Positions 17,860 through 25,077 of a DNA stretch of 64,000 nucleotides are shown in pieces. Positions within the stretch are counted from its first letter, which is position 1, and each line of letters opens with the position of its first letter. The translations under genes and the position numbers were made by a program. The notes under the pieces were generated by a model. It saw nothing but the letters and a program-made list of their open reading frames with translations. It ran no database searches and was not told the DNA's origin. The DNA lies in the NCBI RefSeq assembly GCF_000317045.1, contig NC_019703.1, positions 3,542,934 to 3,606,933 on the forward strand, given 5' to 3'. Source of the stretch: Geitlerinema sp. PCC 7407. GTDB taxonomy: Bacteria; Cyanobacteriota; Cyanobacteriia; PCC-7407.

Positions 17860-18399
17860 CTAGTCCTGGGGTTCGAGGGACAGTGCTTCTTGGAGAGCCA
17901 GCAGCTCGTCGCGGTGAGCCGTCACAGACAGTATGCTTCCGCCGCGCCCAGTCGACGCCGCATCTCCTCCGGCCTGGAGCCGCAGAGAAACCTGCTCAGG
18001 CCGCCCAGCCCGCTGCCAGTAAAACCAGCCCGCCAGGGGCGCTAAGGCCACCAGTCCTAGGGACAGCAAGCCAACCTGGGGCAGCACCATCGACAGCACC
18101 AACGCCAAGCAGAGCATGCCTAAGGCAGCTAGCAGCGTGAGAAAACCTGCCAGGAAGCGGCTTGGACGCACGAATCCCTCGAAGGTGACCTGGTTTTTCT
18201 GTTTGTCCACAGATGTCACTTGATAGGCCCGCTGGGCAAAATACTGGCGCAGCTGGGGCATGAGCACTTCTTCCGGCTGCTCTGAGGCCAAAGCAACAGA
18301 TTGGGTGCGGTCCTTCACCGAAGCGCGGATAAAGAAAAATAGACCAATCGAGAGTAAAACGGTCAAAAACAGGGTAGACGGCAAAGTCGCAAAATCCAT
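17860..18399 (-). CDS. Cofactor assembly of complex C subunit B (CCB1-like)
   Basis: 179 residues from the preferred ATG at 18399. One N-terminal membrane helix (STLFLTVLLSIGLFFFIRASVKDRTQ) is followed by a soluble segment (MPQLRQYFAQRAYQVTSVDK...QVTFEGFVRPS), a pair of hydrophobic helices (FLAGFLTLLAALGMLCLALVLSMVL and LLSLGLVALAPLAGWFYW), and a C-terminal soluble domain ending TAHRDELLALQEAL. This arrangement matches the cyanobacterial and chloroplast CCB1 family, which helps attach the c-type heme of cytochrome b6 on the stromal/cytoplasmic side. An upstream frame to 18477 adds 26 unconserved residues. The other CCB partners are not in the window. Confidence 0.78.
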   Translation of the reverse strand: MDFATLPSTLFLTVLLSIGLFFFIRASVKDRTQSVALASEQPEEVLMPQLRQYFAQRAYQVTSVDKQKNQVTFEGFVRPSRFLAGFLTLLAALGMLCLALVLSMVLPQVGLLSLGLVALAPLAGWFYWQRAGRPEQVSLRLQAGGDAASTGRGGSILSVTAHRDELLALQEALSLEPQD

Positions 18400-18486
18400 A
18401 GGTCTTTCGGCAATTCGCAGGGCAGCGTGCAAGATTTGGGGTTTGAGTGCAGGCGGTTTGCTGGCATGAGCAGCCATTTTAACCCC

Positions 18487-18897
18487 GTGACATACTCCTA
18501 CGCTGATACTGACGTATACAGCGTAGGCTTCTCAGTGACCCCTGCTATTGCATCGGGCGTATCCTGAGCTTTATTTTGAGTCCACGGAATGCCCTACCGC
18601 AGACTTTGAACAAGGACCAATGTATGTTCAACCTCGGTACTGTCAAAGTTTTACGCATCCACAGAAACAGGAATTCGCTATTACTGGATGCAACCCCATA
18701 CTTTGAGTTGTCGTGGTTCAGATTTTAGGGCGGCGATTAGCTCAAACCCTTGCCCTGACTATATCACCCCTACTTTGTGCCATGAAAGATTTGCTCGTTT
18801 CCTCCCCCTTCCCGCGCCTGTGGCATAGGTCAGGGGAGCGTCATTATCTCACGCCAAGCCAAGGATGATGGCGTGAGGCTTCTGCTGCTTTAGCTAA
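18487..18897 (+). mobile_element. Miniature IS200/IS605-derived element, copy A (~411 bp)
   Basis: One end begins GTGACATACTCC and carries a palindrome, CTACGCTG(ATAC-TGAC-GTAT)A-CAGCGTAG at 18498-18526. The other end carries CTCACGCCA/TGGCGTGAG (18848-18877, 12-base loop) followed by a GCTTCTGCTGCTTTAGCTAA tail. Copy B at 30609-30899 has the same two ends in the opposite orientation. The first ~75 bp also match the 3' end of the broken tnpB at 45.8 kb. Copy A has about 120 bp of extra internal sequence compared with copy B. No transposase frame is present. The exact ends are approximate. Confidence 0.75.
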
Positions 18898-19002
18898 AGC
18901 GTAGCAAGCGTTAGCAGCCAGAGCCACTAACGCTTGATGTCACTTCCATCGGCTTCGGTTATGCGCTAAGAATCCCCGTCGCAGGTAGCGAGAGCGCAAC
19001 CT

Positions 19003-19023
19003 GTTGGGTCAGCCGGACCCAAC
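19003..19023. other. Hairpin downstream of the PadR gene
   Basis: GTTGGGTC/GACCCAAC with a 5-base loop, 24 bp past the end of the PadR gene. No T-run follows on either strand; weak terminator or structural element. Confidence 0.4.
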
Positions 19024-19046
19024 GGGGCTAGGCATTCACTGGGGCA

Positions 19047-19412
19047 CTACGACTTTCGCTGGGCAGTGTAGGTTTGCCACAGCTCAGCAAGCGATCGCGC
19101 TTTTGCATCGTGCTCGGGCCGAACTTGATACATGCGGCGCGGGCGGCCTCGCCCTTCCACTTTTTTCCAGTACCCTGCGATGGTTTTTTCGTCCTCTAAG
19201 AATTTCAGGGCACCGTAGAGCACGGTATCAGACAGGCGGTAGGCTGGATACTCCGTTTCGAGCTTTTGAATGAGCTCGGTTCCGTAGGAATCGCCTTGGA
19301 GCAAGACCGACAAAACGTAGCAGACTGCCAGCTCTTTATTGAGATACAGAGGTGGCGGATCGCGGAAAAATTGGTAAATGTCTTCGAATTTCATGGTTGC
19401 AGGCCGAGTCAT
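19047..19412 (-). CDS. PadR-family transcriptional regulator
   Basis: 121-residue winged-helix DNA-binding protein. The fold is readable: LAVCYVLSVLLQGDSYGTELIQKLETEYP (helices 1-2), YRLSDTVLYGALKFLEDEKTI (recognition helix), then the wing YWKKVEGRGRPRRMYQV, with a short C-terminal helix (LAELWQTYTAQ) for dimerisation. PadR proteins usually repress a nearby transporter or detoxification gene, but no such partner is adjacent here. The ATG at 19412 has GGAG ten bases upstream; a second in-frame ATG at 19394 is possible and would shorten it by six residues. Confidence 0.87.
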   Translation of the reverse strand: MTRPATMKFEDIYQFFRDPPPLYLNKELAVCYVLSVLLQGDSYGTELIQKLETEYPAYRLSDTVLYGALKFLEDEKTIAGYWKKVEGRGRPRRMYQVRPEHDAKARSLAELWQTYTAQRKS

Positions 19413-20364
19413 AGTACGAATACTCCACTGTCAGTTCCCATCAAGCGCAATGCCGGGCGAAGTTTCCGCTTGGGACGGAAAGGGGGCGATCGCCTGCACC
19501 CTGATGGTGTTCATATCAGCGTTAGGGAAAGCTGAAGGAACAAGCGTGAGACCAGAGCACTTTTGTTTTGATCGTGCTAACGAGCCAACACTGCTCAGAA
19601 CACTCACACTTAGGGGCTTATTCGCTCAAAACCGAATCTACCGGGAGCTTCGGCGGTTCTTACAGGAGTCCTTGATGGCCCTGAAGTGGAGTCGATGATT
19701 TGCCAAGATTGGCACTCAGGAACACTAGATGTTCATCAACTCTAGCTATTTTAATTCTAGATATTAAAATTTGGATTCGCTCACTAAACTTCCATAACGT
19801 TTTTCCAGCATCCCTTGCACAGACCTCTCGAGAGGGGAGCAGTATTTCTGAGCGGTCCATTAGTAGGCTGAGCTAGAATTCGCAAGGTAGCAATGACGGA
19901 TTTCAGATCCGGAGACTGGCGGGATCTTTTAATAGCTTTCGGAGCGGTTGTTCGGCACAAATAGCTTTCGGACAGAGAGCGCCTAGGGCCGAAAGCCTTG
20001 TCAGAACAACCTCAGCAGGTTAGTCTCTGGCGAGAATAAACAGTTTAATCCGGCGATCGCCCTTGAGTTAGGATTTTTTAACTTTTTGGTCTGCCCTAGT
20101 CAAATCATCAGGAAATCAAAGGCGCGAAGCTTGTCGGATTGAAGGCAAACAATGACTGTCAGTTCAGGCGTTTCCTAGAAGGACGGTTCACAATAGAAAC
20201 TATCCGTCGAGGCTCATCGCCAGTTGTCATTGTTACAGCAGTAGATCGGTTTAGCCGGTGGACGGCAAGCCTCACCTGGAGCGACCCTTGCCAGCAGAAT
20301 CAGGGAGAACTATGCTTTTAGGTGCTTTTCGGCGGTGTCGAAGCAGTAGGTTTTGTGAGAGTCT
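19413..20364. other. 0.95-kb spacer without a supported gene
   Basis: Open frames here (19378-19698 plus, 19660-19860 minus, 20139-20321 plus) have no family features or good start signals. The visible structures are a small AT palindrome ATTTTAAT-TCTAG-...ATTAAAAT near 19748 and the nested inverted repeats at 19946-20011. A direct repeat AATAGCTTTCGGA begins at 19931 and recurs, within one base of the same phrase, at about 19960. Confidence 0.45.
19946..20011. ncRNA. Nested inverted repeats: candidate structured RNA or operator
   Basis: Outer arms GGTTGTTC (19946-19953) and GAACAACC (20004-20011) enclose inner arms GCTTTCGG (19964-19971) and CCGAAAGC (19989-19996). All four arms are perfect 8-mers and the arrangement is symmetric, giving a two-storey hairpin of about 66 nt. 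No terminator T-run or clear promoter is attached, so expression is unproven. Confidence 0.4.
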
Positions 20365-20916
20365 ATGGCCGACCTTCCCCCCACACTGAAACAGATTGCG
20401 TTTCAATTTCGCATTGCTGGCTGGATCAGCTTTTGGATGCAGCTAGTTCTGGGCGTTGTGGCAACCCTAGTTTTGATTTTTGCCACGGCTAGCCGCAGCA
20501 TCGGCACCCAAACCAATAGTGCCGGGACGGGTGCGGGCATTCTCTTCGCGCTAGGGGGAATTGCAGTCTTGGGTGCAGGGGTTTACTGGGCGTTTCGCTA
20601 CACTCGGATTGCGCGGGGGCTGCGATCGCCGGATGCCAGCGCTCGCCCCAGCAAAGCCAGCACAACGACAATTTTGCGCCTCGGCTTGATTATCAATCTG
20701 GTCGGTATGCTGATCACGATTTTGGGAGCCCAGGCGATCGTGGGCAGCATCTTGGCGCGATCGCTCTCCCAGCCCCAGGGCCTGACGGTTTACGACCCTT
20801 CTCGTTTTGTGCAGTCGGTGGATCTATTTGTGGTGCAAGCCAACACCAACACGATCCTGGCCCACTTTGCCGGTATCGTCGGCTCTCTTTGGCTCTTTAA
20901 TCGGGTGAATCGCTAG
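20365..20916 (+). CDS. DUF3611 family membrane protein
   Basis: 183 residues with four predicted membrane helices: WISFWMQLVLGVVATLVLIFA, GILFALGGIAVLGAGVYWAF, ILRLGLIINLVGMLITILGA and a terminal ILAHFAGIVGSLWLF. The N-terminal QIAFQFRIAGWISFW and the central YTRIARGLRSPD loop are typical of this cyanobacterial/plastid family, whose function is unknown. The start is ATG at 20365. The stop interlocks with that of the convergent fructosamine kinase gene: the two TAG codons share CTAG at 20913-20916, so no terminator separates them. Confidence 0.85.
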   Translation: MADLPPTLKQIAFQFRIAGWISFWMQLVLGVVATLVLIFATASRSIGTQTNSAGTGAGILFALGGIAVLGAGVYWAFRYTRIARGLRSPDASARPSKASTTTILRLGLIINLVGMLITILGAQAIVGSILARSLSQPQGLTVYDPSRFVQSVDLFVVQANTNTILAHFAGIVGSLWLFNRVNR

Positions 20917-21827
20917 GCATCAGCCCAGCGCAGGAGCTGGTCGATCATGCGGTTGGCCTGGCCCTCGTAGCTGCCGCCAAACAGGTTGAAGTGATTGATG
21001 ACGTGGTACAGGTTGTAGAGCACTTTGCGGCGCTCGTAGCCCGGCTCCAGGGGATAGGCAGCTCGATAGCCCTCGTAGAAAGCTGCCGGGAAGCCGCCAA
21101 ATAGCTCGGTCATAGCCAGGTCTACTTCGCGATCGCCGAAGTAAATTGCCGGGTCCAGGATGATCGGGTCACCGGTGCGGGCGATCGCCGCATTTCCCGA
21201 CCACAGATCCCCATGAACCATCGACGGCAGCGGATTGTGGCCTTCGAGCAGCGCCGGCAGGGCCGCGATCAGGGCATCCTGCTGCGGGAAGTGGCCGCCC
21301 CGCCGCTTAGCCAAGCGAAACTGATAGCCGAGGCGTTGCTCCGCCCAAAAGGTCTGCCAGTCGGGCGTCCAGGGGTTGAGCTGGGGGGTCGAGCCAATGG
21401 TGTTGTTGTGGTGCCAGCCAAATCCTTGGGAGCTGTGGACCCGGTGCAGGGCAGCCAGCTGCTCGCCCATCCGCGCCCAAGCCTGGGCGTCGCGGCTCCC
21501 CCCAAACTCGATCCACGTGGTCACCAAAAACGCCGCATTTCCGGCAATGTTCCAGAGCAGCGGCCTGGGGACTCCGATGGTGTGGGTCTCGTAGATCGCT
21601 TTGAGGGCGTGGGCCTCCGCCTCGAACATCGCCAGCTGGTTGGCCTGATTGACCTTCACAAAGTAGGTCGCGCGGCCATCGGTGACGGCATAGGCTTGGT
21701 TAATGCTGCCGCCCCCCACGCTTCGTCGGTCTTGGAGGACGAAGGTTTGGCCCGTGGCCTGGGAGATTTGAGCGGCGATCGCATCCCACATAGGAGACCC
21801 AGCTGATTCCAATACGACAATTTCCAC
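20913..21827 (-). CDS. Fructosamine/ketosamine-3-kinase family protein
   Basis: 304 residues from GTG at 21827, or 292 from an ATG at 21791 (MWDAIAAQIS), which may be the true start; neither has a strong ribosome-binding site. The family has an aminoglycoside-phosphotransferase-like kinase fold that phosphorylates sugar adducts on proteins so they are released (protein deglycation). Motifs: GGGSINQAY (nucleotide loop), TYFVKVN (ATP lysine), EAEAHALKAI, the catalytic MVHGDLWSGNA, and ILDPAIYFGDREVDLAM (metal-binding Asp). It lies 10 bp downstream of the M16 protease gene on the same strand, so the two are probably cotranscribed. Confidence 0.92.
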   Translation of the reverse strand: MEIVVLESAGSPMWDAIAAQISQATGQTFVLQDRRSVGGGSINQAYAVTDGRATYFVKVNQANQLAMFEAEAHALKAIYETHTIGVPRPLLWNIAGNAAFLVTTWIEFGGSRDAQAWARMGEQLAALHRVHSSQGFGWHHNNTIGSTPQLNPWTPDWQTFWAEQRLGYQFRLAKRRGGHFPQQDALIAALPALLEGHNPLPSMVHGDLWSGNAAIARTGDPIILDPAIYFGDREVDLAMTELFGGFPAAFYEGYRAAYPLEPGYERRKVLYNLYHVINHFNLFGGSYEGQANRMIDQLLRWADA

Positions 21828-21837
21828 AGCCTACCAT

Positions 21838-23139
21838 CTAGGCTGCGGGTCGCTGAATCACGATGCCGTAGGCCTCGGGGTCTAGGTAGCGCTGGGCTGC
21901 TTTTTGCAAATCGGCCGGTCGCAGGCTCTGAATGCAGGTCGGGTAGGTCAGCACCGGGGTCAGATCGCCCAGCAGGGTCTGGTAATAGCCGTAGAGTCCA
22001 GCGCGATCGCTCGGCGTTTCGCTGCCAAAGACAAACCGGTTGGCGACCTGGGTGCAGACCCGCGCAATCTCCTGGGTTTTGACCAGGGCTTCATTGATAT
22101 CGCGAATGTGCTGGGCGATCGCCGCTTCGACGGCCGCCACATTCTCCACCGGCATCTGAGCCGACACGTAGAACAGGCCCTGCAAGGCGCTGGTCATATT
22201 CGTCGCGTGAATGCCAGAGACCAGCCCGCGCTCTTCTCGCAGGTCTCGCACCAGGCGCGAGGTGCGGCCGTGGCCCAGCACCGACGCCAGAACGTCCAGA
22301 GCGTACGTGTCTTCCAAGTCTGCCAGCCCCGGCACCCGCCAAGCCATCACCAAGCGGGCCTGCTGCAGGGTATCGTCGACCACTTCCTGGCGGACAATGC
22401 CACTAAAGGGCGTCTCAGGCGCATGGGTCGAGCGGTGGGGCAGGGGCGATCGCGCCTCGGAGTCCGCGAAGCGCGTCCCCGCCAGTCCCCGCTCAATTAC
22501 CTCGATCATCTGCTCGACCGGCAGGTTGCCCACCGCCACCGCCGTCATCGACTCCGGCTGATACCAGCCTTGATGAAAATCTCGCATTTGCTGGGGCTTC
22601 AGGCCCTCAATCACGGCGCTGGGTCCCAGAACCGACCGACGATAGGGCAAATGCTCGAAGGACAGCTCCATCAGGTGCTGGAAAGTCCGGCGGCGCGGAT
22701 TATCCTCAGAGCGGCGAATTTCTTCTAGGACCACCGATCGCTCCCGCTCAAAGGCCTCATCCGGAATGCTGGCGTTGAGCACCACCTCAAGCTGGAGCGG
22801 CGTCAGCTCGGCAAAGTGCTGAGGCGCCGTGGTGATGTAGTAGTGGGTGTAGTCCTGGCTGGTTGCAGCATTCGTCACCGCCCCTTGCTCTTCGATGCGG
22901 CGCTCAAACTCGCCACTTTCGAGCCGAGCCGTCCCTTTGAAGATCATGTGCTCTAGAAAGTGAGCCATGCCGTTGATGTCGTTGGACTCCACCGCAGAGC
23001 CAACGTTCAGCCACAGGCTCAAGTTCACGGCTTCTACCGGCATTTGCTCTGCCACAATCACCATCCCATTGCTGAGGCGATGGATGGTCGGAGCGTTGAG
23101 ACGAGGGGCCGAAGCAGACTTGAGGAGGGTTGAGGTCAT
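21838..23139 (-). CDS. M16-family zinc protease (processing-peptidase-like)
   Basis: 433 residues. The inverted zinc motif HFLEH is followed about 75 residues later by the third-ligand region (VVLEEIRRSEDNP), so this is a catalytically competent subunit. The C-terminal half (PTCIQSLRPADLQKAAQRYLDPEAYGIVI) is the inactive-like M16 second domain. No signal peptide is evident. Many cyanobacteria encode M16 proteins as adjacent active/inactive pairs; here it stands alone, followed by the fructosamine kinase gene. The ATG at 23139 has GGAAG five bases upstream. Related proteins degrade peptides or process precursors; the substrate is unknown. Confidence 0.92.
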   Translation of the reverse strand: MTSTLLKSASAPRLNAPTIHRLSNGMVIVAEQMPVEAVNLSLWLNVGSAVESNDINGMAHFLEHMIFKGTARLESGEFERRIEEQGAVTNAATSQDYTHYYITTAPQHFAELTPLQLEVVLNASIPDEAFERERSVVLEEIRRSEDNPRRRTFQHLMELSFEHLPYRRSVLGPSAVIEGLKPQQMRDFHQGWYQPESMTAVAVGNLPVEQMIEVIERGLAGTRFADSEARSPLPHRSTHAPETPFSGIVRQEVVDDTLQQARLVMAWRVPGLADLEDTYALDVLASVLGHGRTSRLVRDLREERGLVSGIHATNMTSALQGLFYVSAQMPVENVAAVEAAIAQHIRDINEALVKTQEIARVCTQVANRFVFGSETPSDRAGLYGYYQTLLGDLTPVLTYPTCIQSLRPADLQKAAQRYLDPEAYGIVIQRPAA

Positions 23140-23542
23140 GAATCTTCCGGTGAGCCGTTCTTAATCTATCTTAGTTATTTCAGCCAGCGACGTCGGCCCC
23201 TGAGCGGCCTGGCGGCCTTCAGAGAGGCTGGGATCTTGGCGATCGCCTTCACGCCAGCAGCCGTCTTAGAAGCGATCGAGGTCAACACCCGCAGGCGCTG
23301 CGATCAGTTGCCTTCGAGGGTTGCCGCTAGCGGTGGGCCAGTCAACCTCAAACGTACCCCAAGAATGCCCAGAATGCTTGGGATTCAGAAGTTTTCGCGC
23401 TGCGGCTTTGCGATCGCCGTTCCTTCGCGCAACGGCCAGGCCGCCTTTCTCGCCCGCACCCTAGGAAAAGGAAGCCTTGGGCCTCTTCAGACCTCGCCCC
23501 GTAGGACGATAATGAAAGAAGATTGTTAAGAAATGTAATGCT
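23140..23542. other. Divergent spacer between M16 protease and crtD
   Basis: 403 bp. A weak promoter for crtD is possible (TTCAGA, 16 bp, GATAAT at about 23508-23513). A 97-codon open frame (23236-23529) has no recognisable features. Otherwise I see only HIP1 sites. Confidence 0.4.
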
Positions 23543-25057
23543 ATGTCCGAGCAGCCAACCCCGGCCCAGTCCCCCAAAGTCGTCGTCGTTGGGGGTGGAA
23601 TCGGAGGACTCACAGCAGGCGCGTTGCTGGCCCGGCGGGGCTACTCAGTGGTGATTTTTGACCAGGCCCTGGTACCGGGAGGCTGCGCTTCGACGTTTCA
23701 GCGGCGCGGCTTCACCTTCGACGTCGGAGCGACCCAGGTGGCTGGCCTCGAGCCCGGCGGCATCCACGAGCGCATTTTTCGAGAGCTCGCCATCGAGCCG
23801 CCTGCGGCCACCCCCTGCGATCCCGCCTGCGCGGTGTTTTTGCCGGGAGAGAGTCGCCCCATCTCCGTGTGGCGCGACCCAGAGCGCTGGCAACAGGAGC
23901 GATCGCGGCAGTTTCCCGGCAGCGAGACGTTTTGGCAGCTGCTGCAGCAGCTTTTTCGGGCTAGCTGGGCCTTTCAGGGACGCGATCCGGTCCTGCCGCC
24001 CCGCAGTCTCTGGGATCTTTGGCAGCTTGTTCGGGCCGTGCGGCCTGGCACCCTGATCACGCTGCCCCACACCTTTTCGACGGTGGGAGAGGTGCTGCGG
24101 GCCTACGGCCTGGGCGCCGACCAGCGCCTCAAAACCTTTTTGGATTTGCAGCTCAAGCTGTATTCCCAGGTGGACGCCGACGGAACGGCGCTGCTCTATG
24201 CGGCTACGGCGCTGGCCGTGTCCCAGGCGCCCCAGGGACTGTTTCACCTCCAGGGAAGCATGCAGGCCCTGAGCGATCGCCTGGTGGAAGGTCTGGAGAA
24301 ATTTGGCGGCGCGCTCCGAATGCGGCACACGGTGGAGAGCATTGTGGTCCAGGATGGCCGCGCGGTGGGGGTGCAGGTCCACAACCAGAAGACCGGCGAT
24401 CGCTGGCTTGAGACCGCAGATCACGTGGTCGCCAACGTCACAGTGCAGGACCTTGTGCGGCTCCTGGGCGAGGCGGCGCCGACCGGCTACCGGCGCCGCG
24501 TCGAAAAAGCGCCCGATCCCTCCGGTGCCTTCGTGGTCTATCTGGGGGTCAAGGAAGCTGCTCTGCCTGGGGACTGTCCGCCCCATCTGCAATTTTTGTA
24601 CGACTACGAGGGGCCGATCGGCGAAAACAATTCTCTGTTTGTATCGGTGAGCAAACCCGGCGACGGGCGGGCTCCTGCTGGCATGGCCACGATTACCGCT
24701 TCTTCGTTTACGGATGTGCGGGCCTGGCAAGGGGGCGATCGCTATGACGCCCTCAAGCAGCAGTACACCGAAACGGCGATCGCCCGTCTGGGCCAGTATT
24801 TCCAGCTCAACGCTGACACTCTCGTCCACGTTGAGGCAGCGACACCCCGCACCTTTCAGCGCTACACCGCTCGGGAGATGGGCATCGTTGGCGGATTGGG
24901 CCAGCGCGTGTCAAGTTTTGGTCCCTTCGGCTTCGCCAACCGAACGCCACTGAAAAAGCTTTGGCTGGTGGGCGACTCGACCCATCCGGGCGAGGGAACT
25001 GCGGGCGTGAGCTACTCGGCCTTGACGGTCGCGCGGCAAATTGAGGCAGACTCTTAG
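23543..25057 (+). CDS. crtD: Carotenoid 3',4'-desaturase (CrtD-type) of the phytoene desaturase/CrtISO family
   Basis: 504-residue FAD-dependent carotenoid enzyme. The N-terminal Rossmann fingerprint is VVVVGGGIGGLTAGALLARRGYSVVIFD, followed by PGGCASTFQRRGFTFDVGATQVAGLEPGG, and the C-terminal FAD-binding segment is LWLVGDSTHPGEGTAGVSYSAL. The ALVPGGCAS and GATQVAGLEPGG wording fits cyanobacterial CrtD (needed for myxol-type carotenoids) better than CrtH/CrtISO, which reads SYIIPGGSAGYF. The start is ATG at 23543. The glycosyltransferase gene begins 20 bp after the stop, so the two are likely one operon. The superfamily is certain; CrtD over another branch is probable. Confidence 0.82.
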   Translation: MSEQPTPAQSPKVVVVGGGIGGLTAGALLARRGYSVVIFDQALVPGGCASTFQRRGFTFDVGATQVAGLEPGGIHERIFRELAIEPPAATPCDPACAVFLPGESRPISVWRDPERWQQERSRQFPGSETFWQLLQQLFRASWAFQGRDPVLPPRSLWDLWQLVRAVRPGTLITLPHTFSTVGEVLRAYGLGADQRLKTFLDLQLKLYSQVDADGTALLYAATALAVSQAPQGLFHLQGSMQALSDRLVEGLEKFGGALRMRHTVESIVVQDGRAVGVQVHNQKTGDRWLETADHVVANVTVQDLVRLLGEAAPTGYRRRVEKAPDPSGAFVVYLGVKEAALPGDCPPHLQFLYDYEGPIGENNSLFVSVSKPGDGRAPAGMATITASSFTDVRAWQGGDRYDALKQQYTETAIARLGQYFQLNADTLVHVEAATPRTFQRYTAREMGIVGGLGQRVSSFGPFGFANRTPLKKLWLVGDSTHPGEGTAGVSYSALTVARQIEADS

Positions 25058-25077
25058 GGAAGCCATTCTGCGCCGTT

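Noticed and set aside
19378-19860. Open frames in the PadR-DUF3611 gap (19378-19698 plus; 19660-19860 minus)
   Set aside because: One overlaps the PadR start antisense; neither has domain features or a convincing start signal.
19862-19930. Possible tRNA-like arm (CGGATTTCAGATCCG)
   Set aside because: No acceptor, D or T arms can be assembled around it; no tRNA is supported.
20139-20321. 60-codon plus-strand open frame before the DUF3611 gene
   Set aside because: No recognisable protein pattern; probably chance in a gene-free region.
23236-23529. 97-codon open frame upstream of crtD
   Set aside because: Spans HIP1-rich spacer with no conserved-looking sequence and no good start signal; likely the leader region of crtD.
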